DNA of 64,000 nt from Strobilurus pachycystidiatus (Eukaryota > Basidiomycota > Agaricomycetes > Agaricales > Physalacriaceae). The notes under the pieces were generated by a model. That model was not told the origin of the DNA and ran no database searches. It saw only the letters and a list, made by a program, of their open reading frames with translations. Shown here in pieces: positions 12,702 through 23,208 of this stretch; position 1 is the first letter of the stretch, and each line of letters opens with the position of its first letter. Made by a program: the position numbers and the translations under genes. The stretch covers positions 806,001 through 870,000 of the forward strand of contig JAHLMK010000019.1 of the NCBI GenBank assembly GCA_019915135.1, given 5' to 3'.

Positions 12702-13335
12702 ATGTCCTGAGAAAATACGATGGCGAGGTCGTGGTTCTGTGATCTTTCGAATAACAGTGCAAGCCTATAATTTAGCCTGCACTGTGGGATCTTCTCGCAG
12801 TAGTCGAACCGCAAGCAGACAAACGACCAAAATTCGGGGAAAGAGAGCGTGACTTCTCTCCATCGACTGCAAGTTTGGGAAATGGCCCACGACGGATCTT
12901 TGGGGTCCAAAGAATTCCAGTGATAGACTGAGTCGGTATCCCACACAGGTTCGATGGCCCACAAGAAGATTTCGCGTAGAATCTCCTCGGGCATAGTGCG
13001 CAATGGATGCCAGTGGAGTATGATTCGGGTGGTATGGAGTTGGGATTCGACCTTCTTTCGCGTGGCTCTGAGCGCGTCGAAGGCTGTCTGCAATTCGTCC
13101 ACTTTTGCGTCTATCTCCTGCAGGGTAGAGGAAGCGGTCGCGGCTACGCGTTCCAAAGATAAGGCCTCTTCGGGATGAGCGGCTTCGTTACTCTCCATGA
13201 GCTCCTCGACGCGAGCATCCGACAAACCCTCGAAGTCCAAGTTTGACTCGCCCAATGGGCAAAGACTGTCGGTGATGTATAGTTAGATATAAGCAAGATA
13301 TTTCATGAAGCGTTGTATACGTACGCGGCACTCAT

Positions 13336-14240
13336 TCCGAGAAATTAGTTGCGTCTGAGTGGATCTGGAGTGGATTTTGGCAAGAGTCAAGTGCCGGGAA
13401 TCGGCCCGAGGTCCGATCACCTTTGTCGCGCAGCTGCACCTGTGGCGCTCTAACTTATCATTTTGTGTTCGTACTGTTTTCTTGGACCCTTGTAAAATTT
13501 ACTCTTCCCATTTACCAAAGAAATTTTTGCAATCCTAGCTAAGCTGCAGACACTGTGGATGGCTTGAGGGCCAGGGCATCCTCAAGCTTTTTGCTACATG
13601 GATCTAAATCGCTCATCCCAAACCCCGATGGACTTGTACTGACACCAACCCTAGGCAACGACTTCTTCGTTATCCAGAGTTACGGACACCAAAATAGGCG
13701 ACACTGCGCGTTACGTCGCCTCCATACACTCTAGTAGCATGAATTGGTCGTCCATGCATCCTCTCAATCGCCAGCCTGAGAGATCGATTGTACATAGCTT
13801 TTGCACTTGCAGGTCACGCAATTTGCGTTCGCTCACATGGATTCGGCTGAAAAACCGTAGTTAGTAGACGTTGACCGTTTCCGACGTCCTTGTAGATCTT
13901 AATAGATTCAGGACGAGACGCGCACGGCGCGTGAAACAGTACGAGCTAAGGAGGTGGCGAATTCTGATCTATACAGAAAGACGACGCGTCATTTAGCCGT
14001 GTCATCGCCATCCATGCTGTCATTGACCATCTGGAATGGTTCGGTGGCGTAGGACGATGATAGTGGTACGGGCTCGACTGTGGCGCCATTGATGCCGCCT
14101 CTGAGATATCAGTTCTCTCTTCAAGGCGCACTGCTATCATATAAGTGACTGTAAATGTTTGGTGAAATGCGTCATTAGGTTCACGAAATGTGGCCAAGAT
14201 CTGGGAGTATACAGGAACGCGATATGAAATTGATTACGCC
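13336..14240. other. intergenic stretch between F-box pseudogene and BAP31
   Basis: The part next to 13335 shares a CCCGGCACTTG...TGCCA block with the upstream region of the F-box copy at 23209, so promoter sequence was duplicated along with the genes. The remainder shows only short random frames. Confidence 0.4.
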
Positions 14241-14959
14241 CTAATCGGCCTTGCCCCTCTTGACATCCTGACCGGTGGCTTTGTTATATTTGTCTGCGAG
14301 ACGGTCATACTCTTCGGCTTGCGAGCGAGCCTGGGAGCGTAACGCTTCAAGGTCCTTCTTGCTGGACGCCAGCTCCTTCTTGGATGACTCGAGTTCAACC
14401 TTGAGCTTTGTCTAGAACGCGTGAGATGATAAGATAGGATGTCATCTAGGGTGCTTACCGCGTCCCCGCCAGTGGGGCCTGTCACTTTCTGACCGAGGAG
14501 CTGCTCCTCGGCACGAATGAGACTGAGGATGATGGAGAATGTGCGGGTCAAGACGAGGGAGAGGAAGAGGGTGAATCCGGTAAGGTAGACGTTTCTTTGT
14601 GAACTGCAGTCCACGTCAGAAACACGTTTTAAGCTGCGCAAAGCGGTGAAGACGTACTAGAACTTGCGAGCAGCGAGGTTTGTCTCGGTGCGCACGTCTG
14701 CTGCGCCCGCCTGGCTGGTCTTCGCGGCCTCGCTCTCGGCCGTGACGCGGAACATGCGCTGGAGCGCGTCGAAGAAGAGGATGGCGACGAAGATGAAAGA
14801 GATTTTGAGCCCGTAGGCGATTTTGGCGACGATTGCCGAGTTGGAGAGGAAGTCGAAGAGGCCCTTCTTCACTTTGTGCGGCAGCGGGGCGACGAGCACG
14901 CAGAAGGTGAGCATTTCGCCCGCGAGGAGCAGAAAGGTGAGGGAATAGTAGATGGTCAT
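14241..14959 (-). CDS. BAP31/Yet3-type ER membrane protein
   Basis: This is an endoplasmic-reticulum chaperone or cargo receptor of the B-cell receptor-associated protein 31 family, called Yet1-3 in yeast, which sorts membrane proteins at the ER. Exons 14658..14959, 14459..14603 and 14241..14411 join in frame to 205 residues. It starts MTIYYSLTFLLLAGEML, with TM segments near residues 3-24, 45-65 and 103-122, then a lysine-rich coiled coil (SSKKELASSKKDLEALRSQA) to the C-terminus DVKRGKAD. Family proteins are 200-245 residues long. The terminus lacks the canonical KKXX retrieval signal of mammalian BAP31. It is divergently paired with UBP6, with only 94 bp between the two start codons. Confidence 0.92.
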
Positions 14960-15053
14960 GGTGGAATGAGGCAAAACACGTATGAGTGACGTCAGGCCAG
15001 CAGCGCTGCATTGGGGGCGGAGTTTGAAGTTATCGCCCTTGTCAGGACGCGTC
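14960..15053. promoter_or_regulatory. 94-bp divergent promoter between BAP31 and UBP6
   Basis: The two start codons (14959 minus, 15054 plus) are separated by 94 bases, which must contain both core promoters and both 5' leaders. No TATA box is evident, in keeping with two housekeeping genes. It contains one TGACGTCA palindrome (14988-14995), a perfect CRE/ATF-type site, which could serve both directions. Confidence 0.6.
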
Positions 15054-16705
15054 ATGGACGTTAACATCAAGCACGCTGGCAAGACGCTCCCCGTCGTGCT
15101 CGACGTCGCGCAGCCGCCCGCCGCCTTCAAGAATGCCGTCTACGAGGTCACCGGCGTCCCAGTCGACCGCATGAAGATCATGGTCAAGGGCGGCGTTCTC
15201 AAGGTGCGTTGGCAACGTTGGCGCACAGATCGCCACTGATTGCCGTCTAGGACGACTCGGACTGGAAGAAAATTGGCCCAAAAGCCGGCCAGACGTTCAT
15301 GGTCATCGGCGCGGCGGGCGAACTGCCAAAGCCGCCGGAAAAGCCCGTCACTTTCATCGAAGGTGCGCACTTTGTGTGCAATGTGGCGTCGCTGACGAAT
15401 GCACAGACATGGAGGACTCTGAGCTGGCAGAGGCGCTGGCAATGCCTGTCGGACTAACAAAGTGCGTCGACACATCGCTGTCAACGACGTCCAATAACCT
15501 CATCTAGTCTCGGCAATACCTGCTACATGAACGCGACGATCCAGGCGCTGCGAGTCATTCCACCCATGCAAACTGCCCTCAACAAGACCAGTGCAACGGG
15601 CTCGTTAATACCACAGCTGCGCGATCTCTACTCGTCCATGGTCAAGACGACCGACACCGTCACCCCGATCTCCTTCCTCCAGGCCCTGCGCACAACCCTG
15701 CCCCAATTTGCCGAGCAGAGCCGCAACGGACACGGTTTTGCACAACAAGACGCCGAGGAGGCCTTTACGCAGATTGTCAACAGCCTGCGCCCCGTCGAGG
15801 ACTCTGCCGACGCCAACAAGCGCTTCCTCGAGCAGTGGATGATGGGCGAGGTCACGCGCGAGACCAAGCTCGAGGGCGACGCGTCCCTCGAGCCGCCCAC
15901 CTTTGCCACTGAAAAGGTCCTCAAGCTCGAGTGCCACATCTCCATCAGCACCAACTACATGGCCACCGGCATCGCCCACTCGCTCCAGACGACGCTCACC
16001 AAGCGCTCGCCGACCCTCGGCCACGACGCCGCGTACGTCCAGACGTCGCGCGTCACCCGCCTGCCGTCCTTCCTCACCGTGCACATGGTCCGCTTCGCGT
16101 GGCGCGCGGACGTCAACCGCAAAGCCAAGATCATGCGCAAGGTCAAATTCCCGACCACGTACGATGCGCTCGATATCACCAGCGACGAGCTCAAGGCGCG
16201 GCTCATGCCTGTCAACCGGCGGCTGGTGGAGATCGAGAAGGGGCGCGGCGAGCGGAGGAAGATACGGCTGAGGAAGCGCGGGCTGATTGGCGGAGGCGAT
16301 GGCGCGGCCATGGACGTCGATGAGGGCGAGCCAGAGCCCGTCGTCCGGGCACGCGAGCGCGAGGAGATCGAAGCGCTCGTTGACCCCGCCGTCAAGGCGG
16401 ACATCGGCGCGAGCTGGGGCGGGCTGTACGACCTCGTCGCCATCGTCACGCACAAGGGCGCCGCGGCGGACTCGGGGCATTACATCGGCTTCGCGAAAAA
16501 GAGCGCGTTCCACGACCCGACGTACCTCGATCCGAAGGCGGAGGTGGACATCAAGACGCTGGATACGCTGGAGAATGACGAGGATTGGTACAAGTTTGAT
16601 GATGACAAGGTGTCGGTGTTCCCGCGCGAGAAGCTGGGGACGCTGGATGGAGGTGGGGAGGACTCGGTGGCGTATGTGCTAGTGTACAAGAGTCGGGTGG
16701 TGTAG
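15054..16705 (+). CDS. UBP6: proteasome-associated ubiquitin C-terminal hydrolase (USP14/Ubp6)
   Basis: This cysteine deubiquitinase is recruited to the 26S proteasome through its N-terminal ubiquitin-like domain and trims ubiquitin chains from substrates before degradation. Exons 15054..15203, 15251..15362, 15407..15461 and 15508..16705 give 504 residues; yeast Ubp6 has 499. The ubiquitin-like domain spans roughly residues 1-75. The Cys box is GLTNLGNTCYMNATIQAL with the nucleophile near residue 111. The QQDAEEAF motif follows. The His box is DSGHYIGFAKKS near residue 425, and the C-terminus is VAYVLVYKSR. The start is fixed by the conserved ubiquitin-like strand after MDVNIKHAGK. An acidic insertion near 16290-16350 is the only variable part. 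Confidence 0.96.
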
Positions 16706-16932
16706 AAAGATCTGTTTATTGATGCTAAGTATATCACGGCCTATCACTAGTTACACAAGAGGTCCACACAGTGACACACGCCCTGAAGAGGTATTGAGAT
16801 ACGTTTAAAGGTCTTGTTGAAGCTATCCAGAAGCTGTCTGCCATTTCGCTCTTTGAGATCGGACCGGCTGCCGCTCCGCCTCCTGCCACAACACTCCGAA
16901 TCAAGCAACTCAGTCGCAATCAATTCCTCACT

Positions 16933-18618
16933 ATGAGCAGCGCGTACGTGCCTACAGCTCTGCAACCATTTCTTCCGTTCACCTATTATGCTCAACCCGG
17001 CAGTCCGTGCCCATTCTGTGGTGGCAGCAAAACCCTTTCCGAATCAGACTTGGACCTTGATTGCCTCTCGGATGCTCGCGTCGCGGACCTCTTGGAAAGT
17101 AACAAAGCCGCTCATCCCGAAGAGGCCTTATCTCTGGAACGCGTAGCCGCGACCGCTTCCTCCACTCTGCGGGAGATAGACGCAAAGGTGGCCGAATTGC
17201 AGACAACCCTCGACGCGCTCAGAGCCACGCGAAAGAAGGTCGAATCCCAACTCCATACCACCCGAATCATACTCCATCCATTGCGCACTATGCCCAAGGA
17301 GATTCTACGCGAAATCTTCTTGTGGGCCATCGAACCTGTGTGCGATACCGACTCAGTCTTATATCACTTGAATTCTTTGGACCCCAAAGATCCGGCGTGG
17401 GTCATTTCGCAGGCTTGCAAGCAATGGAGAGACATTACGCTCTCTTTCCCCGAATTTTGGTCTTTTGTCCGCTTGCGGTTCGACCACTACGAGGAGATCC
17501 CACAGCGCAGGTTACTTTATAGGCTCGCGCTGTACCTGGAAAGATCACAAAACCACGACCTCGCCGTCGTATTCTCCGACAATGAGGGTGAAACAGACCT
17601 TGCTGCCATGCCCACACTCGAGATCAGCATGCGACGATGGAGCCGTGTGCACTTGGAAGTCCCTCCCTCAATCATCGAGTACATGAATGGAAACACGTTC
17701 ACTCGTTTGGAGTTCCTCAGTATCGAATCTGGTTTCAATAGCGTCACCACTGGAGCCCTCCCAGTGACACCTATTGGTACTTTTGCCTCCACGTCCACGC
17801 CCTCCCTGCGCAAGCTTCGTCTTTGCTATGATTCCGCCTGTCAACATTTGTCCTTTCCCTGGTCCCAGCTCACCAGCTACTCTTGTCACTTGAGTTCATG
17901 GGAGAGTTTGAAACTTTTGGGGGAGATGACCTCCCTGGATGCGCTGGATATCAATCTTGAGCTTGTCGACCCACCGGAACATGAACTTGCTCATGTTACT
18001 CTACCGCTCCTTACCTCTTTGACGCTGTCTCCAGTGTATGGGGGTATGCCTCCTCTTCTACACCATCTGAATATGCCTCGTTTGTCTCACTTGGAGTGGG
18101 AAACTACTCCGGTGGGTATCATATCCTTTCCAACCTCAGAGCAGGTCATCGCGAACCTGCAATCTCTTGCTCTACATGTACCAGGCCGCATGGCTGCAGT
18201 GAACATGGAAGAATTGCTCGCATGCCTTCGACTGGCTAGGAAGGTCGAAACATTACATCTTGCGATGGATCTGAACAGCCTCGTCGGTGTCTTCGAACAG
18301 ATGACAGTCGGCGGCGATGGAGATAAACAGGACGCCATCCTCCTTCCCTGCCTCCGCGTGCTCTGCCTCGAGGAAAATCTTTTTGGTCAGGAGCAAAAAG
18401 GGAATTGCCTCGTCTACGTCCTTTGCATGGAGGACGCTTTCCTCAGAGCGGACCATGCTGAGATGCTTTTGAATATGTTGGAATCGCGTTGCTCCGGAGG
18501 TGGCGCGCCGACCAGATTGGAGGAGCTGCGCATTTCTCATGCATTGTCTGATGTGCTCAGTGGGGAACGGTGGGATTGTATTCGGAGAGCGATCAAGGTC
18601 GTGTACTTTCCTTCTTGA
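16933..18618 (+). CDS. F-box-like domain protein with leucine-rich tail, array copy 2
   Basis: This is a putative substrate-recognition subunit of an SCF ubiquitin ligase. Exon 1 is 11 nt (16933..16943, MSS plus part of Ala) and exon 2 is 17004..18618, giving 541 residues. The 60-nt intron is in frame with no stop, so an unspliced reading adds 20 spurious residues; the same gtacgtg donor is present in all four copies. Order of features: a CPFCGG motif near the N-terminus, a coiled coil over residues ~50-90 (LREIDAKVAELQTTLDALRA), an F-box-like segment (LRTMPKEILREIFLWAIEP), then irregular leucine-rich repeats to the conserved end SDVLSGERWDCIRRAIKVVY. Its upstream region (CCTCCTGCCACAACA) is shared with copy 3. 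The target is unknown. Confidence 0.88.
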   Translation: MSSAYVPTALQPFLPFTYYAQPGSPCPFCGGSKTLSESDLDLDCLSDARVADLLESNKAAHPEEALSLERVAATASSTLREIDAKVAELQTTLDALRATRKKVESQLHTTRIILHPLRTMPKEILREIFLWAIEPVCDTDSVLYHLNSLDPKDPAWVISQACKQWRDITLSFPEFWSFVRLRFDHYEEIPQRRLLYRLALYLERSQNHDLAVVFSDNEGETDLAAMPTLEISMRRWSRVHLEVPPSIIEYMNGNTFTRLEFLSIESGFNSVTTGALPVTPIGTFASTSTPSLRKLRLCYDSACQHLSFPWSQLTSYSCHLSSWESLKLLGEMTSLDALDINLELVDPPEHELAHVTLPLLTSLTLSPVYGGMPPLLHHLNMPRLSHLEWETTPVGIISFPTSEQVIANLQSLALHVPGRMAAVNMEELLACLRLARKVETLHLAMDLNSLVGVFEQMTVGGDGDKQDAILLPCLRVLCLEENLFGQEQKGNCLVYVLCMEDAFLRADHAEMLLNMLESRCSGGGAPTRLEELRISHALSDVLSGERWDCIRRAIKVVYFPS

Positions 18619-19116
18619 ATAAAAACCTGCTTGTTGGTATCTTGCTCTCGTCGATCTGATGAATTTTCGTAAAAGACATTCTTCTTTCGTTGTATTACAG
18701 AATGTAGTTTCACTCAAGATGCGAGTGCCTCGAGAATTCCAACGGTCGAGTCTTATACCATACGGCTGCGTTCACTCTATACGCAATGAGCATGAGTTAC
18801 AGCAGAGTTACAGTATCAGGACCGTGGTAAGCTTGCACTGGCACGTATGACTGTCAGTGCCACACACCTTCGTGGAGTCGTCAAGCATGATACCGTGAGT
18901 TCAAACAGAAGGTGGTCCAAGTTGGGTGTCAAGTCATGTAGTATACCAAGCCTTACTCGAGTCACGGAATCAGAGGTCCACAAATGCCGTGAAGAGATAT
19001 TGCGACGCGACGTGGGTCTAGAGGGTTTTTGCTCCCGACACCGTGACGATCGGCGCTTCTTGCCTCCTGCCACAACATCCCGATCCAAGCAACTCAATCG
19101 CACTTCCTTCCTCACT
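18619..19116. other. spacer between F-box copies 2 and 3
   Basis: The second half (about 18970-19116) resembles the region just upstream of copy 2 (about 16750-16932), including an AGGTCCACA...TGAAGAG...TATTG run and the CCTCCTGCCACAACA block. This marks the 5' part of the duplication unit. No separate gene is supported. Confidence 0.5.
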
Positions 19117-20805
19117 ATGAGCAACACGTACGTGCATGAAAATTTACACCCATCTCCTCTTATCGACTCATGCATCACCGATAGTCCTTACCCACTCTGT
19201 GGGGACGACAAAAACCATTCCGAATTAAACTTGGACTTCGAGTGTCTGTCGGATGCTCGCATCGCGGAGCTCTTGGCGAGCAACCATGCTCCTCATCCCG
19301 AAGAGGCCTTATCTTTGGAACGCGTAGCCGCGACCGCTTCCACCACTCTGCGGGAGATAGACGCAAGGGTGGCCAGATTGCAGATAGTCCCCGACGCACT
19401 CAGAGTCTCGCGGGAGAAGGTTCAATCACAACTCCATTCCACCAAAATCATTCTCCATCCATTGCGCATTATGCCCAAGGAGATCCTCTGTGAAATCTTC
19501 CTGTGGGCCGTCGAATCCATCCCACTGTCTGGCCTATCAAGTCGAGCACGAGCATACGACTTCGATTCCTTACTCAACTACAACCCTTTGTGGTCTATCT
19601 CACAGACTTGCAGGCGATGGAGAGAGGCCGCGCTCTCTTTCCCCAAGTTGTGGTCCTCTATCCGCCTACACTTTGGGCACTACCACCCAATCCCACAGCC
19701 CAGGTTACTTCGGAGACTTGCGCTGTACCTGGAAAGATCACAGAACCACGACCTGGCTGTCGTCATTACCGAAGGATGGGAATCTGTATTGCCATTCATA
19801 CTCGAGATTGACATGCGGCGATGTAGCCACGTGTACTTGGGGAGTGTCCATCGCTCTATCATCGAGTACATGAGCGGTCAAACATTCACTCGTATGGAGG
19901 TCCTCGTAGTCGACTCGGATCTTGGCATCGTGGCGGAAGGCCTCCCAGACTCACCCACCACTTTTGTGTCCACGCCCGCCTTGCGCAATCTCACCAATTA
20001 CTATGATTCCACCAGTCACCATTTGTCTCTTCCCTGGTCCCAGCTCACCAGGTATTCTTGTCTCATATGCTCATGGTTGGACTTGTGGATTCTAGAGGAA
20101 ATGACTTCCCTGGAGGCGCTAGCTATCCAGGTTGACTTTGCCGACCCCGACGATCCGATGGGAGATGGGCTGCCGCCCGCCGACTGGCAGTTTACTCTAC
20201 CACTCCTGACCTCATTGACGTTACTTGTCAGGAGCTCCGGCGACCTACTTTCTTTTCTGGATATACCCAATCTCTCTCACTTGAACTTTAAGTGGGAAAC
20301 TTTCAAGGAGATAGTATCTTTTCCGACCTCAGAGCAGGTGATGCCAAACGTGCAAAATCTTGCTCTAGATATGCCATTCCACATGGCTTCAGTAAACATC
20401 AAAGATTTGCTCGCGTGTCTTCGACTGGCTAAGAAGGTCGAGACGTTGCATCTTACGATGGATTTGAATAGCCTCGTTGGTGTCTTTGAACAGATGGTAG
20501 TTGGCGCCGATGGAGATGCACAAGACATCGTCCTTCTTTCCTGCGTCCGTGTGCTCTGCCTCAAGGAGAAACTTCTTAGACCCAACTGGGAGGAGGCTCG
20601 CTACGTCGATCTCAGGGAGGAGGCTATCCTCAGAGCCGATCATGTTGAAGTGTTCTTGGATATGTTGGAATCGCGTTGCTCTGGTGGCAGCGCGCCGGTC
20701 AGATTGGAGGAGCTGCACATTTCTCATGCGATGTCTGATGTGCTCAGTGGTAGACGGTGGGATCATATTCGGAGAGCGATCAAGGTCGTGTACTTAGCTT
20801 CCTAG
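19117..20805 (+). CDS. F-box-like domain protein with leucine-rich tail, array copy 3
   Basis: Exon 1 is 11 nt (19117..19127) and exon 2 is 19185..20805, giving 543 residues starting MSNTPYPLCGDDK. The intron is again in frame and stop-free, and the frame is also open upstream to 18847, so automated calling would probably extend this gene by about 90 residues at the N-terminus. The protein keeps the coiled coil, the F-box-like motif (LRIMPKEILCEIFLWAVES) and the leucine-rich tail ending SDVLSGRRWDHIRRAIKVVY. The CPxCG motif is altered to CPLCG-like YPLCG, so its first cysteine is lost. It is closest to copy 2 by eye and shares promoter-proximal sequence with it, so it probably arose by tandem duplication. 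Confidence 0.86.
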   Translation: MSNTYVHENLHPSPLIDSCITDSPYPLCGDDKNHSELNLDFECLSDARIAELLASNHAPHPEEALSLERVAATASTTLREIDARVARLQIVPDALRVSREKVQSQLHSTKIILHPLRIMPKEILCEIFLWAVESIPLSGLSSRARAYDFDSLLNYNPLWSISQTCRRWREAALSFPKLWSSIRLHFGHYHPIPQPRLLRRLALYLERSQNHDLAVVITEGWESVLPFILEIDMRRCSHVYLGSVHRSIIEYMSGQTFTRMEVLVVDSDLGIVAEGLPDSPTTFVSTPALRNLTNYYDSTSHHLSLPWSQLTRYSCLICSWLDLWILEEMTSLEALAIQVDFADPDDPMGDGLPPADWQFTLPLLTSLTLLVRSSGDLLSFLDIPNLSHLNFKWETFKEIVSFPTSEQVMPNVQNLALDMPFHMASVNIKDLLACLRLAKKVETLHLTMDLNSLVGVFEQMVVGADGDAQDIVLLSCVRVLCLKEKLLRPNWEEARYVDLREEAILRADHVEVFLDMLESRCSGGSAPVRLEELHISHAMSDVLSGRRWDHIRRAIKVVYLAS

Positions 20806-21424
20806 GAACTGTCTCGTCGATATATAGCTCTCGTCAATATGTGGTCTTGATGGGGTTTTGTACAAGACATTTGTATTGTACATTCTTTTGATTTTCCTCC
20901 AGATGCAGATCGCCCAAAGATTCCAACTCCTAGTCTTATACCAATATGACTGCCACACGCGACCGTTCGACCTTGGGACCATGCGCCGTCTAAACTGCCC
21001 GATTGAACTCATCGGAAATTTGTCAAAGTTGAGTGAGACATGCCGGATTCGCACTGTCATCGGTGTTCGAGTGCTCTCAGGAGACAATTGGTAGCCAAGT
21101 ATGCCACGACCAGAGTCAGCTTAGCCACGCACGCACGCCACTATTAGCGGATTCAGCGACAGGATCCGCTTCTGTTTGACGACAGTCAAAGCTGTGTACG
21201 ATGACCGAAGTAGATAGTCATACATATCAGAGCTCGCTTTTCAAATAAAGCCTTGTTATATTCTCATAAATTTCGATGCGTTTGATGCCTGTCTGGACTT
21301 GGTGCTACGGACTAAGACTTCTTGGAAGGCTACGACTCGATCAGGCGGGGCGATATCCATAGGCGGCGAGACACGTACAACGGACCAAAATATGTCCCCG
21401 GCAACTGGAAACTCTGCTTGGAAT

Positions 21425-21694
21425 TCAGACCGAGTCCGGATCACGTACGGACCTGGACCAGACTGTCAGCGAGATGAGTTGCAAGGGCTTAGGCAACGCG
21501 CAATTCATCCCGCCCATGCCCGTAAGCAACGTCTCCTCCCCAGCGCGAGCGGCAGTGATCTTCGCCTTGATTGGGGCCCATCGCTGCTGGATGTCAAACA
21601 GGGCTTGGTCCAGAAGGGCGTTCTCTTCCTCGCTGGCTTTGATGGCGGCACAGAGTGCCGTTGTAGCGGCTATCTCGGAAAGCACTGAGTCCAT
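21425..21694 (-). CDS. weak candidate: short helical protein or exon
   Basis: An 89-codon frame starts MDSVLSEIAATTALCAAIKA and is rich in Ala, Glu and Leu, with a helical, possibly coiled-coil first half. A second stretch in another frame just downstream (about 21430 down to 21259) also looks protein-like, so an intron or a frameshift may separate them. I could not find a clean splice junction joining them. No family is recognised. It may be a decayed gene fragment. Confidence 0.25.
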   Translation of the reverse strand: MDSVLSEIAATTALCAAIKASEEENALLDQALFDIQQRWAPIKAKITAARAGEETLLTGMGGMNCALPKPLQLISLTVWSRSVRDPDSV

Positions 21695-22048
21695 CGTCGG
21701 TAAAGAGAGATAGTATGTGTGATCTAAGTGATGGTGACAGAATGCAAGGAGGCGTTCAGCCGAAGGAACCAGAAGCGCGCCGCCGTGACGTCACGCGTCT
21801 TGCTTCTGTCCAATGATGTCCTACTCGTCGCGCTGTGACTGCGCTATTGACAATACGCAGATGGACGTCAGACGCTTGAAGAGAGACTCTCCTAGAGCAA
21901 GAAGAAAGCAAGGAAAGAAAAGAACGATAGACGACGACAACAAGGCCTTGGTAGCCTCTACGCAAGGCAACCCGCGCTGGAAGGTGTGCATACGTCCCGC
22001 CTTTACTAATTTTGTTCTGAACCTGTTCGAGAGCGCGCACGGGCCTAT

Positions 22049-22252
22049 ATGGCGACTCTAGAGGAGCTATTGGCAGAATTGGATACCTCGAAGGTAAGCG
22101 CCACCTTGGCCCGGACGTACCAGTATGCCTGACAGGCGTACAGAACCTGTAAATTATTGGGTCATGAAGACATTCTCTCAATCTAGCCTTTGTGGCCTGT
22201 TCCATCTCCGTCCGAGGAGGCGGCAGTGTGCCAAAGATGGTCACTAAACTAG
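22049..22252 (+). CDS. weak candidate: two-exon micropeptide of 36 residues
   Basis: A start codon at 22049 opens MATLEELLAELDTSK, followed directly by a canonical gtaagc donor at 22094. A tctag acceptor at 22186 continues in frame for 21 codons to a stop at 22252. The N-terminal peptide and donor look like the first exon of a real gene. The very short second exon may mean that the model is truncated or that the gene has decayed. The family is not recognised. Confidence 0.2.
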
Positions 22253-23208
22253 AGCGGGTGAAGATTTGATGAGACGGTGTACATAGTTGCATTAATCGTT
22301 GCGCGACTAGATTGTCTACTAGCTGAAACAGGCGTCAGCTCGCGGCCGGAAGGTGTCATTTGAACGAAGTTCCTGGGAGACTCTATAGCGTCAATGAGAA
22401 TCAGATTGCATCGCAAGGCTGAGATGTACCTCATTCTGGCTGAAAGTAGAGGGCGGGGATAAGAGAAAATGCAAGAAGCGCTCGTATTCCTACCTAATAT
22501 CGTAAGTAGATCACGATGATTATATTCGCCAACAGTCAGACTCCTTTCTGCGGAGGTCGGGTTGCGCATGTCCACTGAGAGCGACGTTGGGATCGCTTTT
22601 CCTAAGCATCAAAGCGGCTGCATTGCGCTGGCAGTAAGTGCAGAGCGGTCTTGGCTATGTGAAAACTGGGCTAGATGATTCAATTTCAGTATGAGACTAG
22701 GTCATGAGTTTCGGTGATTGCGCACCTGAGGTTTAGAGGATCCCATCCAGTGTGGCCACGAATTTCAGGGGGAAAGATGACCGGTCGTTGATGTTGATTA
22801 CGGAGTGTCGAAGCGTTCTCCCCAGGCCAGAGGAGTTGGGTGCCATATAGCATGGTCACAGATTTGTGTACTGGGATGACAGCGAGACCCGTAGCTTCTG
22901 CCAGTGCAGGCATGTCTCCCTAGGGAGAATTTGGGTTCAAGGATGATCGTCTCCGCAAACCTTGCAATGGGGCCAGTTACTTCGCGTTGAAGATTCGAGA
23001 GCGTTCCAAAATGAGGCATTTCATTTCCTCGAGGATGGTTTCGGTCCAGCAGCGTCGAGCATTGATGGAAGAGAAAGAGCGTTGTTCGTGATGAAGGTTC
23101 GAAACAGGACAGAACAGGACAGACCAAAAGAGTGCGGACTTCGGGCCGACTCCCGGCACTTGCCTCCTGCCAAATCATTCTGGGTGAGACCGCGGCGAAT
23201 TGCTGGAC

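Larger units (their letters stand above)
10022..13335 (-). pseudogene. F-box-like/LRR gene, first of the array, split by a DNA element and frameshifted
   Basis: The 5' half (13335 down to about 12705) has an 11-nt first exon (13325..13335), a 59-nt intron, then a coiled coil and the F-box-like segment (LRTMPEEILREIFLWAIEP). The 3' half (about 11076 down to 10022) carries the leucine-rich tail, ending in the family signature SDVLSGERWDRIRR. Between them lies the 1.62 kb element at 11080..12701. Comparison with the intact copies shows a further net deletion of 4 nt near 10295-10305, which shifts the frame before the LCLED motif, and a small insertion near the stop. Protein identity to the copy at 16933 is high over both halves. 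A functional product is very unlikely. Splicing the element out as an intron looks improbable, because its boundaries lie in inverted repeats and not at splice sites. Confidence 0.85.
20806..23208. other. 2.4 kb spacer between F-box copies 3 and 4
   Basis: This holds two weak gene candidates listed separately (21425..21694 minus; 22049..22252 plus) and otherwise short random frames. The last 60 bases before 23209 share a CCCGGCACTTGCCTCCTGCCA block with the other array promoters. I see no transposon ends. Confidence 0.4.

Noticed and set aside
15605..16513. 302-codon minus-strand frame opposite UBP6
   Set aside because: Lies entirely opposite the conserved UBP6 catalytic exon; an antisense shadow caused by C-ending codon use.
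21756..22292. 178-codon minus-strand frame in the F-box array spacer
   Set aside because: Arg/Ser/Leu-biased composition without structure; overlaps the more plausible small exon on the other strand.
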